NCBI GenBank assembly: GCA_001917815.1
Contig: MNES01000017.1
Location: 1 to 64,000, forward strand
Length of the DNA stretch: 64,000 bases
Direction of reading: 5' to 3'
From: Chloroflexi bacterium 13_1_40CM_65_17
GTDB taxonomy: Bacteria > Chloroflexota > Dormibacteria > Dormibacterales > Dormibacteraceae
Positions within the stretch are counted from its first letter, which is position 1, and every line of letters begins with the position of its first letter. Position numbers and translations under genes: made by a program. Positions 1 through 9,653 of the stretch are shown in pieces. The notes under the pieces are model-generated. The model was not told the DNA's origin, made no database searches, and saw nothing but the letters and a program-made list of their open reading frames with translations.

Positions 1-2
1 TC

Positions 3-98
3 GAGCCTTACCAGCCGTTTCGGGAGACGATGGATAGCGCTGGGCTCTACCCCGCCGTGCGCGCGGAGCGATTGTCGCCGACCGACGCTCTCCGATAG
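3..98 (+). CDS. C-terminal fragment of a protein truncated by the window edge (EPYQPFRETMDSAGLYPAVRAERLSPTDALR*)
   Basis: Open frame from the window start to TAG at 96-98; family not recognisable. Confidence 0.4.
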   Translation, partial: EPYQPFRETMDSAGLYPAVRAERLSPTDALR

Positions 99-107
99 GC
101 GTGAGGG

Positions 108-1214
108 CTATTTGACAGGCACGAACTGCACATCGCGATCGGTTGCCTCACTCGCGATGAACTCGAGCAGCCGCTCGCCTTCCTCGGCCAGCATGCCGCG
201 ATCAGACTTCGGCAACGGTTTGAATGATTCGACCAGCAGCGTGGCATGCCCGCGCTGGCGGCTCAGCTTCCAGTTCGCTCGATAGAAACCGTCGACCAGC
301 ACGAATCCAAAGGCCGCACCGTTGCCGGGATAGAGCGGCACGTTTCGCACTTCCTCGGTCACGCGCGTTCTGTCGGCATGGGAGAGCAGCAGGTTGTCGT
401 ACTCCGGAAGGAACCTCGCCGGCGCCGGCGTGTCGGGGCTGGGCCGCGGCGCATCGGGAAGATCGAAGAGCTCTCGGCCCGCCTCGTCCTTGAACGTGAT
501 CAGCCGCGTGCGCAACCGCTCAACCAACTCGCGTGCACCCGCGATTCCGGACCACATGGCGACGTCCTGTGCGCTTGCCGGGCCGAAGGCGCCGAGGTAG
601 CGCATGACCATCCGATCCGGCGACGCTCGTGAACTGAGTGGCTTGCCGAGCCACGATTCGGCGGTCGTGAGCTTCGCCGTACCGCCCGCGCCCCAAACGC
701 CGCGCGGCGGCACCTGCACCAGCGGCACCAGATAGGTGATGGCGAACGCGAGCGACTCCGCATTGCGGTCAGGCCAGCGCATGCCGAGCAGCCTGCCGAG
801 CTCCGCACGCGTGCGGGGTTGCTCCTCGAGCAGCGCTCGAGCCGCCGCCGTGAGCTCGTCCATGTCAACTCCGGCGACGTTGCGGGCGAAGACCGATGCG
901 CCGAAGTAACGCGCCAGCACTCCCTGCGTGATTGGACGGAGAGCAAGGTAGTCACGCGCCGTGGCGAGATGGACGGTGCCACGCATCAGCCACCCGCGTA
1001 CCGCGCGCCGCTTCGTAATCAGCTCCCCCAGCTGCTCCGCGCGAAAACCGTCGAGGCGCGTCCAGAGTCCGACATAAGGAGAAAGCGGCGCTTGAGCCTG
1101 CATCCCGACCAGGTGCTCGATCGCCGAGGGTGCAGGCATGTTGTGACGGCGAAGCAGCAGCTGTCGCTCGAGCGTCGCGCGGTTGAGCGCCCGCCGGGTG
1201 AGGAGTCGCGGCAC
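108..1214 (-). CDS. Winged helix DNA-binding domain-containing protein (AlkZ/YcaQ-like family)
   Basis: VPRLLTRRALNRATLERQLLLRR...GMQAQAPLSPYVGLWTRL...RGTVHLATARDY pattern; GTG start at 1214 just after the upstream gene; the longer listed ORF overlaps that gene. Confidence 0.8.
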   Translation of the reverse strand: MPRLLTRRALNRATLERQLLLRRHNMPAPSAIEHLVGMQAQAPLSPYVGLWTRLDGFRAEQLGELITKRRAVRGWLMRGTVHLATARDYLALRPITQGVLARYFGASVFARNVAGVDMDELTAAARALLEEQPRTRAELGRLLGMRWPDRNAESLAFAITYLVPLVQVPPRGVWGAGGTAKLTTAESWLGKPLSSRASPDRMVMRYLGAFGPASAQDVAMWSGIAGARELVERLRTRLITFKDEAGRELFDLPDAPRPSPDTPAPARFLPEYDNLLLSHADRTRVTEEVRNVPLYPGNGAAFGFVLVDGFYRANWKLSRQRGHATLLVESFKPLPKSDRGMLAEEGERLLEFIASEATDRDVQFVPVK

Positions 1215-1216
1215 AG

Positions 1217-1588
1217 TCAGCGCAGCAGCCGCTTCGGAGCCACCAGCTTGTAAGCGCGCTCGACCATGATCCCGACCTCGACCCAGTCGACCTCCACGTC
1301 GAGATAGATTCCGATCCAGCCCCGCACCCCGACATAAGGCGGCCGGAAGAACCGCTCCGGGTTGGCCTGGACCAGCATCTGCTGCGCGCCGTCCGGGGCC
1401 GCCAGCCACACACTCAAACGGTCGTCGTGATGATGGTCGGCCGTGGTCGCGAACTGCTTGCCGCCCACGAACCACGAGGGCTCGCCGTGGCTTGGCTTCT
1501 CAAGGGCGCCCGGCAGGGCCAGGCAGATGCTTCGGAGTCGCTCGATCTTGCCCGGGTCGCTCGGTCGCCTGGTGATGGAGATGCCAAT
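1217..1588 (-). CDS. MmcQ/YjbR family protein
   Basis: Frame extends upstream of the listed ORF as ...RSICLALPGALEKPSHGEPSWFVGGKQFATTADHHHDDRLSVWLAAP...; start codon uncertain. Confidence 0.75.
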   Translation of the reverse strand: MGISITRRPSDPGKIERLRSICLALPGALEKPSHGEPSWFVGGKQFATTADHHHDDRLSVWLAAPDGAQQMLVQANPERFFRPPYVGVRGWIGIYLDVEVDWVEVGIMVERAYKLVAPKRLLR

Positions 1589-1599
1589 AATCTTGGGTT

Positions 1600-1938
1600 A
1601 TGAGCTCGGCAGCTCGCTACGCGGCCGTGGCGAAGGCGCTGGCCGGCAGGCGCGGCGTCAGCTACTCAGACGCAGTTGGTGCAAAACGCGGATTCGGCGC
1701 CGACGCCCTGAAGGTCGATAACAGGATCTTCGCGATGCTCGCATCACGCGATGAGTTCGTCGTCAAGCTGCCAAGGCAGCGCGTCGATGCTCTGGTCGCC
1801 GAAGGCTTCGGCAAGCGATTCGATCCGCGCCGCAAAGGCAAGCTCATGAAGGAGTGGCTCGTCGTGGCCCCGGGGTTCGAGGACCGATGGCTCCCTCTGG
1901 CAATCGAGGCGCTGGAGTTCGTAGCCCCGAAGCGCTGA
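1600..1938 (+). CDS. Small MmcQ/YjbR- or TfoX-like protein
   Basis: DEFVVKLPRQRVDALVAEGFGKRFDP...MKEWLVV pattern. Confidence 0.65.
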   Translation: MSSAARYAAVAKALAGRRGVSYSDAVGAKRGFGADALKVDNRIFAMLASRDEFVVKLPRQRVDALVAEGFGKRFDPRRKGKLMKEWLVVAPGFEDRWLPLAIEALEFVAPKR

Positions 1939-1960
1939 CCGCGCTTAGACTGGCCCTGTC

Positions 1961-2674
1961 TTGAAGGCGCAGGGGATGCGGGAACGACTGCTGGCGACCG
2001 TCGCCGCGTCGCGCGAGCGCGAGCACGAATTGGTGGCGATGTGCGACGACTCGCCGCCTCCGGAACCAGGCGTCTGGACGGCCAAAGACCACCTCGCCCA
2101 CCTCGCGGCATGGCGAATGTATGCGACGGGCGTGCTTGATGCCGGGCGAACAGGCGGCCAGGCACCCCAGATGACGGACGAAATCGATGCAGCGAACGCC
2201 CACATCTACGAGGCGAACAAGGACAAGACCGCCGATCAGGTCAAGGCTGAGGCGCGCGCGTCATACGACAGCCTCGAAGCCGCCATCGCCGCCTGCTCCG
2301 AGGAAGACTTGAACAAACCTCATCCGCGGTCGCCCAGCGCTTTGCTGTGGCAGGTGGTCCCGGGCAATGGCCACGCCCACCTCGGCCAGCACCTCTGGTT
2401 CTGGCACGCGGAGAAGGACGACGAGGAGGCCGCCGAAGCAGCGATGCACTGGGTCTACGACCTCGACCGCGCAGAGTTTCCCGAGCCGAAGTCGATCGCG
2501 GCATCCACTTACAACCTCGGCTGCTTTTACTCGCGCATCGGGCGCGCGGACGAGGCGCTGTTTCGCTTCAAGCAGGCATTCGAGCTGGATCCCTCGCTAA
2601 AGGACCTCGCGAAGACGGATCCCGATCTGGATCGCATGCGCAACCATCCCGAGCTTGTAGCCCTCATCGCATAG
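1961..2674 (+). CDS. DinB/ClbS-like protein with C-terminal TPR-like segment
   Basis: MRERLLATVAASREREHELVAM...WTAKDHLAHLAAW (DinB-like) followed by NLGCFYSRIGRADEALFRFKQAFELDPSL (TPR). Confidence 0.65.
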   Translation: MKAQGMRERLLATVAASREREHELVAMCDDSPPPEPGVWTAKDHLAHLAAWRMYATGVLDAGRTGGQAPQMTDEIDAANAHIYEANKDKTADQVKAEARASYDSLEAAIAACSEEDLNKPHPRSPSALLWQVVPGNGHAHLGQHLWFWHAEKDDEEAAEAAMHWVYDLDRAEFPEPKSIAASTYNLGCFYSRIGRADEALFRFKQAFELDPSLKDLAKTDPDLDRMRNHPELVALIA

Positions 2675-3776
2675 CGACGGCTTGCCGCCGATCGGCGGCG
2701 GGCTGGGTCTGAGTGGTGGCGACCACGAAGGCAACCGCCAGCGCGATGTCGATCAAAGCGCTCACGATCGGGATTCCGACCACGAACCAACCCGCGATCC
2801 AGGTGGCGGCGGCAGCCGCCCGCAGCCACCAGGGTCGCCCGGTTCGAAATGCCAGCCAGACCGGGAGCAGCCACAGGACGAAGTCGCCCACGTTGAGGTG
2901 CTGCGCGACGAACAGCGACGCCAGGATCCCAACCGCCAGCGCCACGCCCGGTGGCGGTCGAAGCCAGATGGCCACGGCGACGGCGGCGATCACGACCACC
3001 ACCGTGGCGGCGAAGGATGGGGCGCCGGTGCCGACGAGCGCCTTGACGGTCCACGGCATCTGGTGGTTCAAAGCGTCCGGAGAGGTCACGAATGAGATGT
3101 AGTCGCGCGTGCCGCTCGCGCCGAGCACCGCCACCGACGCCAGGGCCAGCGTCGCCATCACGCCAACCGCTGTCAATGCGGTCTTCCAGTAACCGGCGCC
3201 GAGGAGGACCGGAACCGCCAGCAGCGTGAGCTGGGGCTTGAGTGCCGTCAGCCCCAGCAGGACGCCGGCGACCACCGGCTGATCGCTCTCCAGCGCTCGC
3301 AGTGTCCCGATCAGGAGCAGGAAGACGATCGGGCTCATCGTTCCGTAGCCGAGCGCGAACAGCACTGGCTGGAAACCGGCGACCGACAGCACGATCAGGG
3401 CTCGGTCCCAGCGCCGCCCGGGTGCGCTCATGAGGGCGGCCGCGATCAGCGCGAGCAGCAGCAGCGCCTGCCAGACCAGCGCGGCCCAACGCAATGGCAG
3501 CACAAGGAAAGGAACCGCAAGCCACGCTACGGGTGGCGGGTGCTGGAAGGGCGCCAGCCCGTCCAGGTGGTTCGCCGCCTCGAACTCGTGAAGGAGCTGC
3601 AGGTCATAGAGATGGCTCCAGCCGTGGTGAACCGCGATGTAAGCGGCCCCGTACTGGGACCCGAAGTCGAGGTCACCGGGCCGGGCGACGATCCAGTAGA
3701 CGAGATAACCGGCGACGAACAGGCCCAGCTCCAGCATCGCCAGCGCGGCGGCGATTCGGATCAGCCGTGACCTCAT
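2664..3776 (-). CDS. Polytopic membrane protein, glycosyltransferase family 87 / DUF2029-like
   Basis: Multiple TM segments, N-terminal DFGSQYGAAYIAVHHGWSHLYD pattern. Confidence 0.7.
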   Translation of the reverse strand: MRSRLIRIAAALAMLELGLFVAGYLVYWIVARPGDLDFGSQYGAAYIAVHHGWSHLYDLQLLHEFEAANHLDGLAPFQHPPPVAWLAVPFLVLPLRWAALVWQALLLLALIAAALMSAPGRRWDRALIVLSVAGFQPVLFALGYGTMSPIVFLLLIGTLRALESDQPVVAGVLLGLTALKPQLTLLAVPVLLGAGYWKTALTAVGVMATLALASVAVLGASGTRDYISFVTSPDALNHQMPWTVKALVGTGAPSFAATVVVVIAAVAVAIWLRPPPGVALAVGILASLFVAQHLNVGDFVLWLLPVWLAFRTGRPWWLRAAAAATWIAGWFVVGIPIVSALIDIALAVAFVVATTQTQPAADRRQAVAMR

Positions 3777-3794
3777 GCCGCGGAGGTTAGTCGA

Positions 3795-4229
3795 CTAGCT
3801 CTGGATCCGGTCCAGGATGACGATCGGTATCTCACGCTCGGTCAACTTCTGTTGGCCCTCGAAGTACGGGATGACCTTTCCGTACTCCGCGCGCTCCTCC
3901 GGCTTCACGGTCCGAGCTAGTACCTCGAACTTGTCCGGGCCCAGCTCGACAGTCGCGTTGGGGTTGGCCAGCAAGTTCCGGTACCACGCCGGATCATCGG
4001 GCGCGCCATTGTTCGACGCAATGGCGACCAGCTCGTCGCGGTGCGGTCCATAGCCGACCACTACAGTGCGGGGCAGGCCCGACCTCGCGCCGATGGTCGT
4101 CAGCAGGATCAGCCGCGACTGCGCCATGCGGCCGCTGAGCCGGCCGCCGTTGGCGCGCCACTCTTCGATGAGCGCCCGGTTGAAGGCCGTCATGTCCGGC
4201 GGGATCACCGGCTTGCGTTGCTCGCTCAT
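3795..4229 (-). CDS. Nitroreductase family deazaflavin-dependent oxidoreductase
   Basis: LILLTTIGARSGLPRTVVVGYGPHRDELVAIASNNGAPDDPAWYRNLLANP. Confidence 0.85.
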   Translation of the reverse strand: MSEQRKPVIPPDMTAFNRALIEEWRANGGRLSGRMAQSRLILLTTIGARSGLPRTVVVGYGPHRDELVAIASNNGAPDDPAWYRNLLANPNATVELGPDKFEVLARTVKPEERAEYGKVIPYFEGQQKLTEREIPIVILDRIQS

Positions 4230-4243
4230 GCCTCTGGATAAGC

Positions 4244-4498
4244 CTACGGGCCGCGGCGCTCCAGCCGGGCCGACACCAGCACCGCCAGGATCGCCACGAT
4301 GAAGGCGGGCCCGACCACCGTCCGATAGGGGACGCCGAGCATGACGAGCACGACGGCGCCGGCGCCGAGCACCAGGACGACGGCCGCCGCGATAAGCGGC
4401 GGCAGGGTGCGCCGCCGTAGCCAGGAGCGGAACAGGATCGCGGCCGTAAAGAGGCAGGCGACGGCGAGCGCGCCCAGCGAAGCCAGCTCATTGCTCAT
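4244..4498 (-). CDS. Small membrane protein, unknown function
   Basis: 84 aa with several hydrophobic stretches. Confidence 0.5.
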   Translation of the reverse strand: MSNELASLGALAVACLFTAAILFRSWLRRRTLPPLIAAAVVLVLGAGAVVLVMLGVPYRTVVGPAFIVAILAVLVSARLERRGP

Positions 4499-4556
4499 TC
4501 GAACAAGAGGGCCGCAGGGGGCGGAGCGGTCCGCCCCCTGCTAATGCTTGCGAGAC

Positions 4557-6263
4557 TCAGGCCGGCATGGGGCTGGCCTCGGCGCCAACCCCGGTCTGGG
4601 CTCGGACGTCGATCTCGTGGAACCTCAGCTCCGCAAGCCTGTCTGCCTTGAAAAGCTCGCCGACGTACGTGCCGACGATCGCGAGGACAAAGCCAACCGG
4701 AATTGCGACGATGCCCACGTTCTGCAGCGGGAAGGCAGGGTGGGCGACGGCCGGCAGGGTCCAGCCGGGGCCGACTGCGACCAGCCAGATGGTGACGACG
4801 GTTCCGCCTACCAGCGAGGCCACGGCGCCCCAGGTGTTGAACCGTTTCCAGAACAGCGTGAAGAGGATGGCCGGCAGGTTGGCGGACGCGGCGATCACGA
4901 AGGCGACGCCGGCAACCAGGGCCGCCACGTTGGCGGTGGCGCCGGTCTTGGCGGCGAGCCAGATCGAGAGCAGGCCGACGAGGGCGGCCGTGATTCGCGC
5001 GACGAGCACCTGCTCACGCTCGCTCACGGTCCCATGGAACAGGTGTGTTCGGACCACATTGACGTAGAAATCGTGCGAGAACGCGCTTGAAGCGGCCAGC
5101 GTCAGACCGGCGACCACGGCCAGGATGGTCGCGAAGGCGACCGCGGCGATGAAGGCGAGGAGGAACTCGCCGCCCGTGGTGCCGAAGAAGTAGCTGCCCA
5201 GGAAATCGGCCAGGCGGGGCATCGACATGTTGTTGTTCGGCTTTAGGCCGGGCGCGCACTTGAAGCCGGACACGACCTGGGCGCAGATGTTGGCCTTACC
5301 GATCAGCGCCGCCGCGCCGAAGCCGAGGAAGGTCGTCATCACGTAGAACGAGCCGATCAGACCCATTGCCCAGGCGACCGAGGTGCGCGCCGCCTTGGCA
5401 TTGGGCACCGTGAAGAACCGCATCAGGATGTGGGGCAGGCCGGCGGTGCCGAGAATCAGGGCCATGCCCAGCGACACGTTCTCGACAAGCGCCTTGTCGA
5501 CTCCCCAGATCGTCGCCTTGCCGTAGGGATAGAGGATGCCGGGACTCGTGAACGGAAGCTTGGTCGCGCTGTCCTTGACCGAATGGATCTTGTCGAAGAA
5601 CGCGAGGAAGTTGAAGTTGAAATAGAACAGCACCAGCAAGCTGAGGAGGATGGCGCCTCCCATCAGGAGGACTGCTTTGACGATCTGCACCCAGGTGGTC
5701 GCAACCATGCCGCCGACGATGACGTAGATCATCATCATCAGGCCGACGAGGGCGATCGATGGGTCGAGCTTGGTCCCGAAGATTGCCCAGTCGAAATACG
5801 GTCTCAGGTTCTTGTCCAGGTCGGGCAGGAGAATCTTGATCAGGCTTCCCGCGCCGATCATCTGCGCCATCATGTAGCTCGCACTGACCGCCACCGTGGA
5901 GATGGCCGCCGCGGACCGTACCGGCACCGGCGACATCCGGTAAGAAAGCACATCGGCCATCGTGTACTTGCCGGTGTTGCGCATCGGCTCCGCGATGAGG
6001 AAGAGCACAGTGAGGTAAGCGACCAGCCAGCCGACGGAGTACATGAAGCCGTCGTAGCCGTTGAACGCGATGAGGCCGGCGATGCCAAGGAATGACGCCG
6101 CGCTCATGTAGTCGCCGGCGATTGCAAGCCCGTTCTGCCAGCCTTTTATGGTTCGGCCGGCGGCCCAGAACTGGACAGTCGTCCTCGTCCGGCGGGCTGC
6201 CCACGCGGTGATGACGAGCGTGATGCCGACGACGATCAGAAAGAGAACGAGGGTGATGCTCAT
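4557..6263 (-). CDS. actP: Cation acetate symporter (solute:sodium symporter family)
   Basis: Full-length SSS-family pattern; RTRTTVQFWAAGRTIKGWQNGLAIAGDYMSAASFLGIAGL; followed in operon by DUF485. Confidence 0.9.
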   Translation of the reverse strand: MSITLVLFLIVVGITLVITAWAARRTRTTVQFWAAGRTIKGWQNGLAIAGDYMSAASFLGIAGLIAFNGYDGFMYSVGWLVAYLTVLFLIAEPMRNTGKYTMADVLSYRMSPVPVRSAAAISTVAVSASYMMAQMIGAGSLIKILLPDLDKNLRPYFDWAIFGTKLDPSIALVGLMMMIYVIVGGMVATTWVQIVKAVLLMGGAILLSLLVLFYFNFNFLAFFDKIHSVKDSATKLPFTSPGILYPYGKATIWGVDKALVENVSLGMALILGTAGLPHILMRFFTVPNAKAARTSVAWAMGLIGSFYVMTTFLGFGAAALIGKANICAQVVSGFKCAPGLKPNNNMSMPRLADFLGSYFFGTTGGEFLLAFIAAVAFATILAVVAGLTLAASSAFSHDFYVNVVRTHLFHGTVSEREQVLVARITAALVGLLSIWLAAKTGATANVAALVAGVAFVIAASANLPAILFTLFWKRFNTWGAVASLVGGTVVTIWLVAVGPGWTLPAVAHPAFPLQNVGIVAIPVGFVLAIVGTYVGELFKADRLAELRFHEIDVRAQTGVGAEASPMPA

Positions 6264-6646
6264 CCTTTCTGCCCCCTGGCGGCGCGCTCACGCACCTTCT
6301 CCGCTAGCGGGTCGAACACCCTGGTTGCCTGGCGGATATAGAAGTAGGCCAGCACCCATGCCATCACGAACTCGGATAGCGCGAACAGATAAGCCAGGTT
6401 GATGTGGCCGATGATTTCAGTCCGCATCACATTCGGGAACAGCCCGTTGCTGAGCGGGAGCGCGAAGTAATAGACAAGGAAGAAAACAGTGGCCGGAGCG
6501 ACGAAGCGCCAGCGCGCCCGGACCAGCTCCTTGAACTCGGGGGTCTCCTCGAGACCTTCCCAGTGGGCCGCCTCCGCGGCCAATTCCGGTGGCGCCTCCT
6601 CCCCTGGTGGCGCCTTTTGCGCGGGTAAGGTCTTGCCAACCTCCAT
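6260..6646 (-). CDS. DUF485 domain-containing membrane protein
   Basis: FKELVRARWRFVAPATVFFLVYYFALPLSNGLFPN; 4-nt overlap with actP. Confidence 0.85.
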   Translation of the reverse strand: MEVGKTLPAQKAPPGEEAPPELAAEAAHWEGLEETPEFKELVRARWRFVAPATVFFLVYYFALPLSNGLFPNVMRTEIIGHINLAYLFALSEFVMAWVLAYFYIRQATRVFDPLAEKVRERAARGQKG

Positions 6647-6771
6647 GGCTTCTCCTCCTGTTCACACCACGGGCCAGAGCCCGCATTCCCCCCGACTAGG
6701 CCGCCGAAGCGGCTACGACCTCAACCCTATAGCTCCCGCCGCGGGAGTTCAAGAACGCAGCGCGTCATTGC

Positions 6772-7875
6772 TTACGCACGGCCGGGGTTGTCGGCCGTGG
6801 CGGTGACGATCGCTGCGTTGGCCGGCTGACCGCTCAGGTTGCTGATGGTGCAGCCAACCGTCGTCGTGGCGTTGTACCCGACGTCAGGCTTGACCTGCGC
6901 CTGGCAGCTGCCCACAACCCTCCCCGAGGCCGAGTCGCTCATGGTGAAGGTGACGGTGGACGCCGCCTTCGCGCCACCCATCCCGCCCAGATTCTTGAGC
7001 ACCGCCGAGACGGCGCAGGGTGAGCCGCAGCCCGTGGTGTCGACCGACACCACGGTGTAGACAGGTGGAAGGGTCGAAAGGTTGGAGAAATCGATGACGG
7101 CGCCGGGCGCCGCGATTCCGAAGTCCTTGTCGAAGTTGCCGAACCGTAGGTCGGCGTCGCTGATGCCGTCCACCACGACACCGTGCTTCAGGTGCACTCG
7201 AAGGATTTGGTGAGGCGGGGCGCCCGCAATGAAGACATCCGCCCTGGGGCCCGAGAGGTTGACTGCGTCGAGACCATCGACCGACACATGATCGAAGCGC
7301 TGAGTCGCGGATGGGCCCAGAAACGTCGTTCTGAAACTGCCGCCATCGATGAAGTTCGTCAGGCGGGGCAAGCCGCCGGCCGAACCCATCCACCAGGCGT
7401 TGCCGGCAGCCCTGACCAGGTTCTGGGAGAGCGGGTCGCTGCCCATGTGCTCAGAGAGGAACTGGTGCCCTCGAAAGAAGGCCTGGCCGCCGATCACGAT
7501 CGCTTCCAGGTCGGCGCTCCCGCCGCTCAACACTAGGTGCTCAGTGCTGGGCCTGACGAGCTGGAGATCGATCTTCCATGACGTGGTGGGAGGCGGAGCC
7601 GTCCTGCGCGCCCCGCTGGCCGGCGTCACCGGCAAGCTGGGGTCCCCGTTCTCCGTGTAGGAGCCTGTGATCTCGAAGCTCTTCGCCGCCGTCAGGGTGT
7701 CCGCGGCTCCGCTCTCCAGGGCACGGGTCGTCGGCTGGCCGAGGCCGAACGGTACGTCGCACGCGGACAGCGCGACGGTAAGTGCGGTTACGGCCAGCGC
7801 GGCGGCCGCGGCCTGCTTTGCCTGCCGAACGGAACGTAGAGTTGCCAAGGCGCTCGGCTCTGTAACGGGCTGCAT
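6772..7875 (-). CDS. LppX/LprAFG-like lipoprotein
   Basis: N-terminal lipobox-like VALSAC; ALESGAADTLTAAKSFEITGSYT...VDGISDADLRFGNFDKDFGIAAP. Confidence 0.65.
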   Translation of the reverse strand: MQPVTEPSALATLRSVRQAKQAAAAALAVTALTVALSACDVPFGLGQPTTRALESGAADTLTAAKSFEITGSYTENGDPSLPVTPASGARRTAPPPTTSWKIDLQLVRPSTEHLVLSGGSADLEAIVIGGQAFFRGHQFLSEHMGSDPLSQNLVRAAGNAWWMGSAGGLPRLTNFIDGGSFRTTFLGPSATQRFDHVSVDGLDAVNLSGPRADVFIAGAPPHQILRVHLKHGVVVDGISDADLRFGNFDKDFGIAAPGAVIDFSNLSTLPPVYTVVSVDTTGCGSPCAVSAVLKNLGGMGGAKAASTVTFTMSDSASGRVVGSCQAQVKPDVGYNATTTVGCTISNLSGQPANAAIVTATADNPGRA

Positions 7876-7895
7876 ACTATGACCGTTACCCGAAC

Positions 7896-9653
7896 GTGGC
7901 GAGCACTGACGCAGCGCCTCCGCAGGGGCTGAGCCTTCCCGGCGATTCCCGGCCAGGGCGGGCGGCCGGCGGAAAGAAACGCAGATCTGCCCGCCTTTTT
8001 GGCCGCCAGTACGCAGTTGTGCTGCCCAGCATCCGCGACCCCCGGCTGCACGTTGCCGCGGTGCTGCTGACGCTCCAGGTGCTGGGCCAGACGGTCCTCG
8101 GATTCCGGCTCTCGGTGGCTCAGATCCTGGTCTGCCTCGCGACGGGCGCCCTGATCGAATTCGTGGTCGCCTTTTTCAAGGACAAGGCCATTCTGTGGCC
8201 CGCGAGCGGGTTGCTGACGGGCAACAGCACCGCCTTCATCCTGCGAGTCCCAGGCACCCTCCATGGCCAGTGGTGGAGCACTCACGGCATCGAGATCTTC
8301 ATCGGCGTGGTGGCGCTCGGAATGGCGTCCAAGTACCTGATCCGGTGGCATGGGCGGCACATCTTCAATCCCTCGAACGTCGCCCTGGTCCTCGCCTTCG
8401 TCGTTCTCGGCGTGCAACACACCGAGCCGCTCGACCTGTGGTGGATCCCGTTTGGCCCGTGGATGATCCTGACCTACGCGATCCTGATCGGTGGCGGGCT
8501 CTTGATCGCCTGGGAGCTGAAGCTGATCGGGTTGGTGGTGGGTTTCATGGCCGCGTTCGCCATCTTCACCGCCATCGCGCTTGCCCCGGTACCCGACCAC
8601 TGCATGGTCGCCAGCTGGCACGTGACCCCGCTCTGCGGACGCGATCTGTGGCAGATCCTGGTTACGTCGCCCGAGATTTTGATCTTCGCGTTCTTCATGA
8701 TCCCGGATCCCAGGACCGTCCCGGACGGCCAGGTCGCGAGAGCTGTGTTCGGAGTGCTCGTCGCCCTGCTCGCGGTCCTCCTGCTCGGCCCGACGACGCT
8801 CGAGTTCTGGACCAAGACCGCCATCCTCGCCAGCCTTGTCATAGCGTGCGCGGGGCGCTTCGCGCTCGTGCGCTTCCTTGCCCCATTCGAGGCGGGCGGA
8901 GGTTATAGACCCGCTGTCGGCAGGATCCGTTGGCGGGTCCCGGCCGGCCTGGCCGTTGGCGTGCTGCTCGCTGGAGCTCTTCCGGTATCCGCCGCGATCG
9001 CCACCCAGAGCCCGGCGCCGGCCGCAGAGCTCCCGGACGGCTCGACGCCGACTGTCACGCTCAAGGTGAGCGCCGGGCCCACGATCGTGGACTGGGCGGC
9101 GGCCGCAGCGGGTTCCGCCCTGCCACCCGCGGGAGATTCACAGCCCGGTTCGGCGTCGGCCCGGGTCTGGAACCTTCCGCCCATACCGCCGGTCGGCCTG
9201 GCGGCGAACGTGACCAACTTCAACCCGGATATAACGCCGCAGGTCGCCGCCAAGATGGCTCATGACACGGTGCTCGACCTGATCATCGAGTCTGAGGCGC
9301 GCCGCGCTCATGACCTCAAGCTGGCCGAGAGCGGCGCCACCGATGACGGCCTCAAGGAATTCGTCGACGTCATCAACCAGGACATCGCGGATGGAAAGAT
9401 CATCCAGAAGACCTACAGCTTCGACAGAATCAGCATTCAGCTATGGCTCCCGAAGTTCGCCACACAGGGGTCCCGCTTGGTCGGGATCTCACTTCACGGA
9501 ACGGCCACCCTGACCACTATGGACGCGTCGGGCAATGTGCTGTCTCAGTCGAGCTCGCAGTACGACAAGAGCTGGGGAGTGACCGGCGGGAAGGACAACT
9601 TCGGCTACCAGCGCATCTTCGTCGACTACACGGGCCTGGCACCCGCGCCCTAA
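7896..9653 (+). CDS. RnfD/NqrB-like (UnbU-like) multi-TM protein with C-terminal extracytoplasmic domain of unknown function
   Basis: LLTGNSTAFILRVPGTLHGQWWSTHGIEIF...SKYLIRWHGRHIFNPSNVALVLAF...EILIFAFFMIPDPRTVP; about 230 aa non-TM tail. Confidence 0.7.
   Translation: MASTDAAPPQGLSLPGDSRPGRAAGGKKRRSARLFGRQYAVVLPSIRDPRLHVAAVLLTLQVLGQTVLGFRLSVAQILVCLATGALIEFVVAFFKDKAILWPASGLLTGNSTAFILRVPGTLHGQWWSTHGIEIFIGVVALGMASKYLIRWHGRHIFNPSNVALVLAFVVLGVQHTEPLDLWWIPFGPWMILTYAILIGGGLLIAWELKLIGLVVGFMAAFAIFTAIALAPVPDHCMVASWHVTPLCGRDLWQILVTSPEILIFAFFMIPDPRTVPDGQVARAVFGVLVALLAVLLLGPTTLEFWTKTAILASLVIACAGRFALVRFLAPFEAGGGYRPAVGRIRWRVPAGLAVGVLLAGALPVSAAIATQSPAPAAELPDGSTPTVTLKVSAGPTIVDWAAAAAGSALPPAGDSQPGSASARVWNLPPIPPVGLAANVTNFNPDITPQVAAKMAHDTVLDLIIESEARRAHDLKLAESGATDDGLKEFVDVINQDIADGKIIQKTYSFDRISIQLWLPKFATQGSRLVGISLHGTATLTTMDASGNVLSQSSSQYDKSWGVTGGKDNFGYQRIFVDYTGLAPAP

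Noticed and set aside
2527-3525. 332-aa minus ORF overlapping the GT87-like gene
   Set aside because: Alternate frame of the same strand with Arg/Gly-rich composition; the membrane protein frame is the coding one
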